From JAOZMY01 sp964577975 (GTDB lineage Bacteria; Desulfobacterota; S145-22), in assembly GCA_964577975.1 (NCBI GenBank), contig CAZOBB010000130.1, positions 1 to 18,483 on the forward strand: a stretch of DNA of 18,483 nt, read 5' to 3'. This document shows positions 8,909 through 17,514 of the stretch, piece after piece. The notes beneath the pieces were generated by a model. It saw only the letters and a program-made list of their open reading frames with translations. It made no database searches and had not been told where the DNA came from. Made by a program: the position numbers and the translations under genes. Each line of letters begins with the position of its first letter. Position 1 is the stretch's first letter.

Positions 8909-8911
8909 GAG
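8906..8911 (+). promoter_or_regulatory. Shine-Dalgarno TAGGAG overlapping the upstream stop
   Basis: TAGGAG includes the TAG stop of the first SGNH gene and lies six bases before ATG 8918. This ties translation of the two copies together and fixes the start of the second. Confidence 0.6.
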
Positions 8912-8917
8912 TGATAT

Positions 8918-9613
8918 ATGAAAAATTTTGTAGGAAGAAAAAAGGGAATTGCGTACGTCATCTTGTTTTCCTTTGTGCTTTTGGTTTTGAGCTGCGGTGG
9001 TGGAGGCGGAGGTTCAGCGCCTCCGCCTCCACCACCGCCTCCGCCGGATCCGACGACTTGGACGGTGCTGGCAGTGGGGGACAGCATTACGGTCGGCTAC
9101 AGCGAAGACAATCCCAATACGGAAGGATATGTGCCCAAGCTGTCGCGGCTACTGGGGACGGATGTTATCAACCGGGGCGTGGCAGGGGCGATGGCCATAG
9201 ACGTAGCCAATGCTATTGTTAGTAATTTAGAAAGATACCATCCCACCCACGTTCTCGTCCTGGTTGGCGCCAACGACGTAGAGCACAACCCCTGGGACGT
9301 GGATAATTATATTGGGATCCTCCAGTACATCGTCAACGAGATCAGAGCCCACGATGCTGTTCCCATCGTGGGTACCCTGACGCCGTTTTGCCATGAAAAA
9401 TACGAATCGTTCTACGAGGCAAACATCAACGCACGCAACGAGGCCATACGGAATGTGTTGGGGAACAACATGAAGGTAACCATAGCGGATCACGCGAAGG
9501 TTTTTACCTGTGACATGATGGATATGCATGGAGGCAACCATCCCAACGACTGGGGGTACGATGTCATGGCGCACGTATGGTATGATGCCCTCATGACGAA
9601 CCCCAAATATTGA
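8918..9613 (+). CDS. SGNH/GDSL-hydrolase lipoprotein (second of tandem pair)
   Basis: Paralog of the gene just before it, 231 aa. The N terminus MKNFVGRKK and a hydrophobic stretch lead to the lipobox VLSC (Cys26), then Gly27-32 and a run of nine prolines (35-43) as spacer. Catalytic blocks: GDSITVG (Ser56), Gly in NRGVAG, GAND, and GGNHPNDWGY with His208; the usual Asp at minus three is Gly205, as in the first copy. The two cysteines in TPFCHE and FTCDMM are kept. The spacer and the regions after blocks I and II differ most from the first copy (KEVINLGVPGVRSDY versus TDVINRGVAGAMAID), so the substrates may differ. Expected to be periplasmic, anchored to the outer membrane. A 9-nt gap and a shared ribosome-site/stop overlap place it in the operon. 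The Gly and Pro runs are encoded by the two arms of a 19-bp inverted repeat. Confidence 0.85.
   Translation: MKNFVGRKKGIAYVILFSFVLLVLSCGGGGGGSAPPPPPPPPPDPTTWTVLAVGDSITVGYSEDNPNTEGYVPKLSRLLGTDVINRGVAGAMAIDVANAIVSNLERYHPTHVLVLVGANDVEHNPWDVDNYIGILQYIVNEIRAHDAVPIVGTLTPFCHEKYESFYEANINARNEAIRNVLGNNMKVTIADHAKVFTCDMMDMHGGNHPNDWGYDVMAHVWYDALMTNPKY
8994..9038. repeat. 19-bp perfect inverted repeat, 7-nt loop, inside a lipoprotein gene
   Basis: Arms 8994-9012 (gcggtggtggaggcggagg) and 9020-9038 are exact reverse complements around the loop ttcagcg. The left arm encodes the six-glycine run and the right arm the first six prolines of the linker. The left arm sequence occurs a second time at 8277-8295 in the first SGNH gene. 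The repeat can form a very GC-rich mRNA hairpin within the first 45 codons. Confidence 0.9.
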
Positions 9614-9645
9614 GAGGGAACGGGCACATTTAGGACACGGGAGTT

Positions 9646-11133
9646 ATGGTAGGACATGGGAACCAGGTGAAAGTGCCGGGTGAAGACAAGGTGGTGCTTG
9701 AAGACCATCCCCTGTACGTTGAGGCTCTTACGAATGACACCATAGACTTTCCGGAGCGTTTGACTCTGGAGATGACCTCCTATTGTAATTTGAGATGCCG
9801 CATGTGTCCAAAGACGGCGGGTCATGTGAATACCGCTGTCAACAAGGTCATCAACCAGGAGGTGCTTGAACGAGTCGTTCCCCTCTTTTCCAGGATAGAG
9901 ACGCTCCACTTGAGTGGCCTATGGGGAGAGGTTTTTCTCCACACCGATCTATACTTTCGAATTTTACGGTTGGCGAAGGAAGCGGGTTGCGAGGTGAGGA
10001 CAATTTCCAACGGGTCACTGATGACTCGTGATGTGTCGGAAAAGCTGGTTGAACTTGGTCTGGATGACCTGACCATCTCCGTTGACGCCGCGACACCGGA
10101 GACCTACCGGCAGATACGAGTTGGAGGAGATTTCAAGAAATTGGTCAAACAGATCAAGCGCTTGCAGAAGATCAAGAAGAAAAAAGGAAAGGAGAGGCCG
10201 TTCCTGCACTTTGGGTTCGTGGGGATGAAGCGGAACATCCGTGAGCTTCCCGAGCTTGTCAAGATCGCCGCGAAACTGGGGGTTCAAAGTGTGATCCTTC
10301 AAGAGATGGGAGAGTATGAGGACACGCGGGGGGAATCGGTGGCATTCCATTACCGAGATCTCGGGAAAGAGGTCTATGAAGAGGCGGCCACCCTTGGACG
10401 CGAACTCGGGGTAGATGTTGCGCTGTTCCCACCCGACCAGTTTGACGATTCGTCTCTCCATATCAACCCGGCACGCGGGAATCGTGACGATGTGATTCGG
10501 ATTCCCCCGGGATACCGGAAGGACTGTGATGTTCCGTGGAAAGAGACGGTCGTAACGACGGAGGGAGACGTCCTTCCGTGTTGTTCCGCCTCTAAACCGA
10601 TGGGGAATATTCTTCAGACTCCCTTCGAGGAGATCTGGGTTTCCCAACCTTACCAATCATTCCGACGGAGGCTTTTGTCATCCGATCCTCCATTGATGTG
10701 CAAAACGTGTACGGGTATTGGCTGGAAGAGAGAGGTTTCCCTGTCTTCCTATTTAAAAATGGGAGAGACGGACGGGCAACTCGCGACAGGATGGTATGTC
10801 TACGAAAAGAACCCCGTGTGGGAATACGGCTATCGTTGGTCTAAGAAACGAGGTGTTTTCTTCATCGAGGTGCCGCCTGGGGATAAAAGAAGCTTGAATC
10901 TCAAGATGAGGATCGCCGGGGTTCAGAAGAAGGGAAAGGTCTTAGCCAACGGGAGGGTCCTAGGAAGTTTTGATCTGAAGGAATCCAGGTGGGAAACCGT
11001 TTCATTTGAGCTACCCGACGAAATGGGGATCGACGGCGTGTTGAGGGTGGAAGTGATCGTGGACAATCCTTCCCGGGAGGGGGGAGATCGACGGTCCCTC
11101 GGTGTGGCTGTGGCGGAAGCCTTTTTCAGCTGA
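9646..11133 (+). CDS. Radical SAM/SPASM-like enzyme with C-terminal beta domain
   Basis: A 495-aa radical SAM protein. The N-terminal core has Cys47, Cys51 and Cys54 in TSYCNLRCRMC for the 4Fe-4S cluster, LSGLWGEVFLH, ISNGSLM and the strand DDLTISVDAATPETYRQI. A C-terminal cysteine set (Cys294, Cys312, Cys313, Cys352, Cys355) within CDVPWKE, VLPCCSAS and CKTC matches a SPASM-like extra cluster domain. Residues about 385-495 form a further strand-rich domain that starts GWYVYEKNPVWEYGYRW and ends RRSLGVAVAEAFF, resembling domains appended to some glycan-related proteins; this is judged by eye. SPASM enzymes act on peptides, sugars or cofactors; the substrate here is unknown and no small precursor peptide gene is seen nearby. 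ATG 9646 has CGGGAG only two bases upstream, so the start is not certain; GTG 9667 is an alternative. Last gene of the + operon, meeting the next gene head-on. Confidence 0.83.
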   Translation: MVGHGNQVKVPGEDKVVLEDHPLYVEALTNDTIDFPERLTLEMTSYCNLRCRMCPKTAGHVNTAVNKVINQEVLERVVPLFSRIETLHLSGLWGEVFLHTDLYFRILRLAKEAGCEVRTISNGSLMTRDVSEKLVELGLDDLTISVDAATPETYRQIRVGGDFKKLVKQIKRLQKIKKKKGKERPFLHFGFVGMKRNIRELPELVKIAAKLGVQSVILQEMGEYEDTRGESVAFHYRDLGKEVYEEAATLGRELGVDVALFPPDQFDDSSLHINPARGNRDDVIRIPPGYRKDCDVPWKETVVTTEGDVLPCCSASKPMGNILQTPFEEIWVSQPYQSFRRRLLSSDPPLMCKTCTGIGWKREVSLSSYLKMGETDGQLATGWYVYEKNPVWEYGYRWSKKRGVFFIEVPPGDKRSLNLKMRIAGVQKKGKVLANGRVLGSFDLKESRWETVSFELPDEMGIDGVLRVEVIVDNPSREGGDRRSLGVAVAEAFFS

Positions 11134-14100
11134 TTTTTCTCGGTTTTCCAGTCCGTTCGATGACGATTTCTTTGAGGAAAACGCGCTTTTTTCCCTGTAT
11201 GACGCCGTTTTGTATGGTCCTGTAAGCGTAGTTGATCTTCGGGATCTTGGCTGTAAAGAACACCTTGTATTTCCCCTGAGGGAGCGTGGGGTGGATTGTG
11301 GCTTCGTAGGAGGATCCGTGCCGTTTCAGTCCAAGAATTGAAAAGTCGAGGGCCTTAAAGACTTTTTTACCCTTGACGAAGATGAGGCTTAGGGCCAAAT
11401 CGCCGCTAATGTTTGGGAGTCTCACCCAGAGGGTTACGGGAAAGGGTTGCCCTGCTGTGGCGCGGCTGGGGATTCTGGCGGCTAACAGCTTGATCCCTGT
11501 TTCGAAACGCCAGGGCCCCAAGAGGAATCCTGAAAGTTGCGAGAGCCTTGAAGTCATGCTTTCTGCCTTTGTTTTCATACCGATTTTCCCGTAGAGTTCG
11601 GCAAGACGTGCTATGTATAACCGGTTCCAAGGGCTTTTCCTCGCGGCCTCGTCGAGCCATCGCAGGGCTTCTCTTTCCTGTTTGAGCCCCGCAAGGGCCA
11701 TGGCGACTCTGTAATTCGTCTCGGCGTCACACGGGTGTGGATCGAGGATGGCAAGGGTTGGCACGAGTGATTTGCTGGGATTTTGCAGGAAGTGATGAAG
11801 GAGGCTGTTCGTCATAGAGACTTGGATCATAGTGAGAGCGTCGGTCCGGAAGGAAACGTGTCTCAGGAAAACACGGCACCCTTCCGTCGTTTCGATAAGG
11901 AGGTGGACGAGGGATCCGTCGGGGACGTGAAAAGGCAATGCGAAGTGGTATTCTCCAGGGCAGCCCTTGATAAAGGGGGGGTGCTCCCTCGACACACGAT
12001 GGATGACCTTTTGAACAAGAGTCATTCCCGGTATGATAACTTTGAAACGGGCTTCCGCATTGGGAGATAGGCAGATATCCGCCGTGATGTCGCAGATATA
12101 ATAGCCCCTTTCCAGGAAAACCGGTTCCCTGAAAAAAAGGCAGGTTTCGTTTGGTCGATGGGGGTGGAAGAAATCGGTGGGCCGTGTGATCCTCTCCATA
12201 GAATCCATGGGAATCGTTTGTTTCAGAAGGGGGGAGAGGTAGCGGTAATCGTAGCGAAAGACTTTTTTGAAAAGGATGGAGAGTTCCCGCTTCGTTCGTG
12301 GAATGGAGATGGTTTCTCCTGAGGTTAGCTTATGGAGGGCATAGATTTTGAGAGGTTCGAGGGTGGGGTGGCGGAGGGCGGCCAGGGCCGGGAAAGAAAC
12401 CTTGAGCAGAAGATCATGTTCCGCTTTGATCGAGAAGGTGTAGAGATAGGGGGCTTGCCATGGGAAAGAGAGGGAGACGGGAATACGAATGACTTTTTTC
12501 TCAAAAGGAAGGAGGAGCCAGGGAACCTTTTTCCCATTGATTTTCAGTGTGTTTGGAATATTTGCGTTGATCAGGGTGAGGGGGATGGAGGATATTCGCT
12601 GGTTGAGGACGAGAAGAAATCGGTAGGTCATTTCTGGAATCAGGGCGAAACGGTTGTAGCCTGGATCGAAGTCGATTCCATTCACGAATCTCGTTATCCA
12701 CGGCTTCGTGAGGTGAAAATGTGGCACCGGCAGGGCTGGGATGATGGGGGTTCCTGAAAACATCGGTCCCTTTTTGGCATAGAAACGCAAATGATGGCCC
12801 CTCAAGTGGTGGAGAAGGGGCTTGTCTTTCTCGAAGGCAAAAGTCTTTAACAGTATGCTGCCGGGGGGAAGATGAAAATGCTTTTTATACGTTTTCTCCG
12901 AGGGAACGACGAAGACGTGAGCCCGCTGGCGCCTGCAGATCTCGTGACGGAGGGGGATGGTATAGAGCATGGTCTTGATGCATTTGTCGGGCAGATTCTT
13001 GTCGGCCCATTCTTTTGCATAACTCCGGATGTTTCCCAGCCTGAAATACCGGGCCTCCCTGAAGCCGATGAAGAGTCCGTAGAAAACGATCAGGGAGAAG
13101 AAGAAAAGCTCGGAAACCTTTTTTAGTGGCTTGGGGAGGCTAAGGGTAAGGCGTTCGTACAGCCCGATTGTACCGGCGGACGCGCCGATATAGAGGAAGG
13201 GGAGGGGGTGCAGGAGGTATTCCTCTCCAAAAAGGGACTTTGTGAGGAAAAGAACGCCGACAACAACGGAGGGAAAAAGGAGAATCCTGAGGAGGATGGA
13301 CCTGTGTTTCTTGGGAACGACAAACGGCGAGAGGAGAATGGGGACGAACAGAGGGGGGGGAAGGCAGCGGAGGAATAAAAGGAAATTTTCAGGGAATTTG
13401 GAAAGGGTGAAAAGAAAGTGAGAGAAGGGGTGGATGGCGACTTCCCTCGGCACGCCGACATATCTTGCCACCCGAAGATACCCTTGGATATATTCAAGAC
13501 CTTCCTTGAGATTGTGCCATAAGATGGGCTCCGTGACGTAGAAAAAAAGGGCCCATGCGAGTAGGGCGATCCACAAAAAAGGAGAGAAGAACGTGGTTAA
13601 AAAAAGCTTTGATTTCGAAACCTCGCCTCTTCTTTTGAAGACGCGAAAGCCGTGCATGGCGAAAAGGTAGACCAGGACGATGACGCCATTGTATTTCATC
13701 CCCGTGGCGATCCCTGCGAAGAGCCCGGCGAGCAGATAAAAGAGAAAGGAATCGTTCTCCGACACGAGAAAAGCAAAACAGGCGCTGAGCGTCAGGAAGA
13801 AGGTAAGGGGAACCTCGGGCTTGATGGTGTGTATCAGGCCGATGGCAAGGGGAGATATGGCGAAGAAAAAGGCGCTCAACAGGGCGAACTCAAGTCGCCT
13901 GAAGATCTTGAGACTGAAGAAGTAGAGGATGAGGACCATGAGGCACGACAGGAAGATGTAAAAAAAACGCCCGATTTTCGATAGGGTGAAGGAATCCGTT
14001 GAAAGTCTGTTTTCCCCGGAGAAACTCGTGATGAGATGTAGTCCCTTCCAAATCCAGCTCAAGAAAAGGATATTGGCATAAGGATTCCCTGTGTACAGAG

Positions 14101-14287
14101 GGCCTTCTGCGATAGGATGGTAGTTCCTCTGGATATAATTTCGCTCCTGTGCGAAGTATCTCGGGGCGTCCGGATGCCAGTCGTAGATACCTTGCCGCCA
14201 GTCGGTGGCGAGCCCCCCGATGCGCACCCCTACCGTCAATAGTAAAAGAAGGCCCAGAAGAATCGAAGAAAGGGATTTACGGTGCAT
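11126..14287 (-). CDS. Large GT-C-like membrane glycosyltransferase with beta/TPR C-terminal region (paralog A)
   Basis: A 1053-aa protein. The N-terminal 420 residues form a GT-C/GT39-like membrane domain: first helix, then loop GIYDWHPDAPRYF with Asp36 and Asp40 in the catalytic position, YTGNPYANIL, IKPEVPLTFF and GIATGMKYNG. The remaining 630 residues are predicted outside the membrane: strand-rich segments (ITRFVNGIDFDPGYN, RGYYICDITADI), a TPR-like helical pair at about 845-905 (NYRVAMALAGL, ALRWLDEAARKSP), and a final beta part with QGKYKVFFTAKIP. GT39 enzymes normally end soon after the membrane part, so the tail is unusual. ATG 14287 overlaps the upstream gene by 11 nt; a TTG at 14299 is possible, and neither has a ribosome site, so coupled translation is likely. 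About half of the residues in the membrane part match the paralog at 14277-17438. The donor would be a polyprenyl-phosphate sugar; the acceptor is unknown. Confidence 0.75.
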   Translation of the reverse strand: MHRKSLSSILLGLLLLLTVGVRIGGLATDWRQGIYDWHPDAPRYFAQERNYIQRNYHPIAEGPLYTGNPYANILFLSWIWKGLHLITSFSGENRLSTDSFTLSKIGRFFYIFLSCLMVLILYFFSLKIFRRLEFALLSAFFFAISPLAIGLIHTIKPEVPLTFFLTLSACFAFLVSENDSFLFYLLAGLFAGIATGMKYNGVIVLVYLFAMHGFRVFKRRGEVSKSKLFLTTFFSPFLWIALLAWALFFYVTEPILWHNLKEGLEYIQGYLRVARYVGVPREVAIHPFSHFLFTLSKFPENFLLFLRCLPPPLFVPILLSPFVVPKKHRSILLRILLFPSVVVGVLFLTKSLFGEEYLLHPLPFLYIGASAGTIGLYERLTLSLPKPLKKVSELFFFSLIVFYGLFIGFREARYFRLGNIRSYAKEWADKNLPDKCIKTMLYTIPLRHEICRRQRAHVFVVPSEKTYKKHFHLPPGSILLKTFAFEKDKPLLHHLRGHHLRFYAKKGPMFSGTPIIPALPVPHFHLTKPWITRFVNGIDFDPGYNRFALIPEMTYRFLLVLNQRISSIPLTLINANIPNTLKINGKKVPWLLLPFEKKVIRIPVSLSFPWQAPYLYTFSIKAEHDLLLKVSFPALAALRHPTLEPLKIYALHKLTSGETISIPRTKRELSILFKKVFRYDYRYLSPLLKQTIPMDSMERITRPTDFFHPHRPNETCLFFREPVFLERGYYICDITADICLSPNAEARFKVIIPGMTLVQKVIHRVSREHPPFIKGCPGEYHFALPFHVPDGSLVHLLIETTEGCRVFLRHVSFRTDALTMIQVSMTNSLLHHFLQNPSKSLVPTLAILDPHPCDAETNYRVAMALAGLKQEREALRWLDEAARKSPWNRLYIARLAELYGKIGMKTKAESMTSRLSQLSGFLLGPWRFETGIKLLAARIPSRATAGQPFPVTLWVRLPNISGDLALSLIFVKGKKVFKALDFSILGLKRHGSSYEATIHPTLPQGKYKVFFTAKIPKINYAYRTIQNGVIQGKKRVFLKEIVIERTGKPRKIS

Positions 14288-17200
14288 GATTGGTGGCAAC
14301 GATACGGACAGACTTTATGAAGCACTTTTTATCCCGCGTCTTTTCTCCATGACGAAGGAGATGATAACGGTAATCGGTTTCGGGGATCCGGAACGTAAAG
14401 AACACCTTGTAATCTCCCGGTTTCAGGGTTGGCGGGATGGGAATATGGCCGGAGAACAGGAAAAGGGATCCAAGCCGTTTTCCTTCCAGCAAGTTGAAAT
14501 CTTTCCCAAGGAAGAAGTTTCCCTTTCGTTCGAAAGAGAGGAAAGCGGTCTGGGTGCCATTGTAGACGGGGAGAGAGAGGACGAGCTGGACGGGTACCTT
14601 GGCTCCACGGCTGCCGGAATCGGGTAGCGATATTCCTTGAAGGGCAAGTCCCGTTTCAAAGGTTCTGGGACCATGCCGGAACCTCTCGAATGCCTTCCTT
14701 TTCGTCGCTATGACGTTTGCCTTCATAGGATCGCCCTGGGCACGGTAGATCTCTTCGAGTTGCTTGTAGGCTTTTAGGCAGAGGGGATTTGCTCGGACGG
14801 TGGAGGCAAGCCATTTGACTGCCGCATCTCGCCGGTGGTGGGAAAGGAGCCATATAGCGGTTTTGTACTGGGTTTCCCATGAAAAATCGTCGGGATCGAA
14901 TGTTTCGATGATCTCGAGAGGTCCTTCGTCCTCTTTGAGGTCCTGGAGGAGTTTTCCTTGAAGCTGCTTTTTGAATGTTAGAAAGAAGGGAATGCGAATC
15001 GACACGGTGTTTAGTATCATCCTCCCATGGCCTCTCACGGTTGCAACGAAGTGGGCGGGTGTGTCCGCGGACACATGGAAAGGGATTTTCAAGGGATGGA
15101 GAGGAAAAGTTTGTTTGCCTCCCTCGGAAAGGGAAAAGATCTTCCGGCAGAGGGGGCCGTTCAATGCGGCGATTTCGATGGTGATTATCGACCGGTTGTT
15201 GAGGATGAGGTCTCCGTCGATTTCCAGAATGTAGTCTCCCTTCGCGAAGAAGATGGGGTGCTGGGTCCAGAGGCAGTAGTCATCGGCGTGCTGTTTTTTA
15301 AAATAGGGCGAAGGTGTGGAGGTCTTCGCCAGGGAGGCCGAGGGTATTGTAAGCCGTAAAAATGGTTCAAGCAGCCTGGAATCGTAGTGAAAAACGGATC
15401 GGAAAAGTTTTTGCGCCGTTGCTTTCCTTTCCAGTTTCCCCTCTTTCAGAATGGCGATGATTTCTTTCCGGTTTAACCTCCGAGAGGTGGAAGCAGAGGT
15501 GTCATTTTTTAGAAGAAAACGGAGCACAAGCGCACGTCCGGAGCGAATGGAAAGGGTATAGATGTAGGGAGAGCGCCAGGGAAAACGGGGGGAGAGGGCG
15601 AGGTGAATTTGCCGGTGTTCGTAAGGGAGAAGGGTTGCCGGTGTGGGAAGGCTGTTTGACCGGATTGTGTTGAGATTATCTCCGTTGATGAGGAGCATTG
15701 AAAAAGACAAGTGGGGCCTTGTCGAGATGAAAGTCCAGGAGTAGGTAGTCTGGGGGTGAAGCAGGAAGGTGTTATACGACGGGTTGAGATCGATCCCGTT
15801 CAGAAAGCGGGTAAAGTGAACTTTCCGGGTATAAAAAAGCGCCGTGGAAAGGGAGGGAATGGTTGGGTCCTTGTCGAAAAAGGATGGGGTGCCGTAAATC
15901 CTGATTTTGTAGCCCCGAATCAAATGAATGAGCGGTTTTGTCCTTTCGCAGTTGAACGACTTGAGAACCACGTCGTTTGAGTGAGGGGGAAACGAGGATT
16001 TGGAATAGATGACTCTTGCCACCGGCGAGTTTTTCTCGCAGGTTTTTTTGTCCCAGTAGATTGTATGGTGACCAGTAATGACGCATTGGCCTTTCAAGTT
16101 TGATTTTGCCCACTGCTCCGCATGGTAGCGAATGTTGCCCAGCTTGAAGTATGTGATTTCATAAAGACAGGAATAGGCACAGGTGGCGATCACGATTCCG
16201 AGCGGAAGGAAGGTGAGAGGTTTGAGGACTTTTGGAAAGATGGACAACAAGGAGGCCTGTAGAACGAACAAACCGATGCCCGCGAGGAGGTAAACGAAGG
16301 GCAGGATGTGAAGGAGAAACTCCGCTCCGATTAGAGGCTTGGTGCCGAACAGTATTACGAGGATGAGAATGGGAAACAGCGCAATACGGTTGATCCTGGA
16401 GCGGTGTTTGCGGTTCGGCGCGATGACGCCGATGAGGGCGAGGGTCAGCACCAGCGGGTGGGCAGACCTCGCAAAGATCCACAGGTTATGCGGCATCGTT
16501 TTCAGGCTGTAGGCAAGGAACGAGACGATGCCACCGTGAGCTTTCAGGTAGGGGGGAGTCGCGGTATAGGCGGCCGTGTGAAGGTATTGACGGATATAGT
16601 GGATGGCCTTGAAAAAACCGAGCCAGAAGATCGGTTCGAAGGCGTAAAAGGAAATCGCCCAGAAGATCCCGGAAAGGAGAAGTTTATAGGATAGAACAGC
16701 CTGGAGAAGTGAAGAGGGCAACTTTTTTTCTTCCTGCTTGTGGATACGGTAGACATGCATCAGGAAAAGGTAGCCCAGGACGATCGCGCCGTTGTATTTC
16801 AGTGCCGTGGCGATTCCGGCGAAGATTCCACCGAAGATATAGTAACGCAGATGTTCCTTCTCCGACAGGTTGAAGGCGTTTATAGCGGCAAGGGTCACAA
16901 AGAAAGTCAAGGGAATTTCGGGTTTGATCATGTGGTTCAAACTGATGGATAAGGGGGACAAAGCCCAAAAAAGGGCGGCAAAAAGCCCGATGGTAGGAGA
17001 ATGAAAGACCTTTTTCCCGAACCGGAAGAGGATGGGAATCAGCAAGAGGGAGAGAAAGAGATAAAAGTAACGACCAATCGTGGAGATGGTCAATTTATGG
17101 AGAGAGATGGGGTCATAACCCATCCATTGGCTGAGGACGTTGACACCTTGCCAGATGAAACGCAGCATCAGGATATTGGCGTAGGGGTTTCCCGTGTACC

Positions 17201-17438
17201 AGGGGGAGTTACCGATAGGCCTAAAGTCTCCGCGAATGTATTGTTCGCACTGAACAAGGTACCGGGCGGAGTCCAAATGCCAATCGGGAATCCCCCGGTG
17301 GATATCCGAGAGGAGTGCCCCCATGTGAAGGAAAGCGGCTATAAGGAGAATCGCGCTTACCAAGCCCAACTCCATCCACGAGAAAGACGATTTCTGGAAG
17401 ATGTGGTATTTCTTTTCTCGAGGAGGTAGGTGCTTCAT
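14277..17438 (-). CDS. Large GT-C-like membrane glycosyltransferase with beta/TPR C-terminal region (paralog B)
   Basis: Also 1053 aa, and first of the two-gene - strand unit. A positively charged N terminus (RxKKYH) precedes the first helix. The first loop GIPDWHLDSARYL carries Asp52 and Asp56, with YTGNPYANIL, IKPEIPLTFF and GIATALKYNG shared with paralog A. Membrane segments run to about residue 430, ending in CLYEITYFKLGNIRYH. The long outer part has the same order: FTRFLNGIDLNPSYN, AKGDYILEIDGDLIL, a TPR-like pair at about 850-910 (YKTAIWLLSHHRRDAAVKWL, KAYKQLEEIYRAQGDP) and the last strands PGDYKVFFTFRIP. The ATG at 17438 directly follows an in-frame GTG (17441); no Shine-Dalgarno is visible for either. 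The two copies are a tandem duplication that has since drifted, more in the outer part than in the membrane part. A role in glycan transfer is inferred from the fold only. Confidence 0.75.
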   Translation of the reverse strand: MKHLPPREKKYHIFQKSSFSWMELGLVSAILLIAAFLHMGALLSDIHRGIPDWHLDSARYLVQCEQYIRGDFRPIGNSPWYTGNPYANILMLRFIWQGVNVLSQWMGYDPISLHKLTISTIGRYFYLFLSLLLIPILFRFGKKVFHSPTIGLFAALFWALSPLSISLNHMIKPEIPLTFFVTLAAINAFNLSEKEHLRYYIFGGIFAGIATALKYNGAIVLGYLFLMHVYRIHKQEEKKLPSSLLQAVLSYKLLLSGIFWAISFYAFEPIFWLGFFKAIHYIRQYLHTAAYTATPPYLKAHGGIVSFLAYSLKTMPHNLWIFARSAHPLVLTLALIGVIAPNRKHRSRINRIALFPILILVILFGTKPLIGAEFLLHILPFVYLLAGIGLFVLQASLLSIFPKVLKPLTFLPLGIVIATCAYSCLYEITYFKLGNIRYHAEQWAKSNLKGQCVITGHHTIYWDKKTCEKNSPVARVIYSKSSFPPHSNDVVLKSFNCERTKPLIHLIRGYKIRIYGTPSFFDKDPTIPSLSTALFYTRKVHFTRFLNGIDLNPSYNTFLLHPQTTYSWTFISTRPHLSFSMLLINGDNLNTIRSNSLPTPATLLPYEHRQIHLALSPRFPWRSPYIYTLSIRSGRALVLRFLLKNDTSASTSRRLNRKEIIAILKEGKLERKATAQKLFRSVFHYDSRLLEPFLRLTIPSASLAKTSTPSPYFKKQHADDYCLWTQHPIFFAKGDYILEIDGDLILNNRSIITIEIAALNGPLCRKIFSLSEGGKQTFPLHPLKIPFHVSADTPAHFVATVRGHGRMILNTVSIRIPFFLTFKKQLQGKLLQDLKEDEGPLEIIETFDPDDFSWETQYKTAIWLLSHHRRDAAVKWLASTVRANPLCLKAYKQLEEIYRAQGDPMKANVIATKRKAFERFRHGPRTFETGLALQGISLPDSGSRGAKVPVQLVLSLPVYNGTQTAFLSFERKGNFFLGKDFNLLEGKRLGSLFLFSGHIPIPPTLKPGDYKVFFTFRIPETDYRYHLLRHGEKTRDKKCFIKSVRIVATNHAP

Positions 17439-17514
17439 CACGGAAGGGGTATAACCAACCGGGTGAAATGGAACTGATTGAATATAATGGAATTCTCATG
17501 TCCCATGAATGGTT

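Noticed and set aside
8994..9038. Inverted repeat as a transposon end or attachment site
   Set aside because: It codes for Gly and Pro runs within an intact lipoprotein frame, and no transposase, integrase or target duplication is seen.
11106..11126. Terminator at the end of the radical SAM/SPASM gene
   Set aside because: The stem has only four pairs (GGCT/AGCC) with an eight-base loop before five T residues; too weak to call as a feature.
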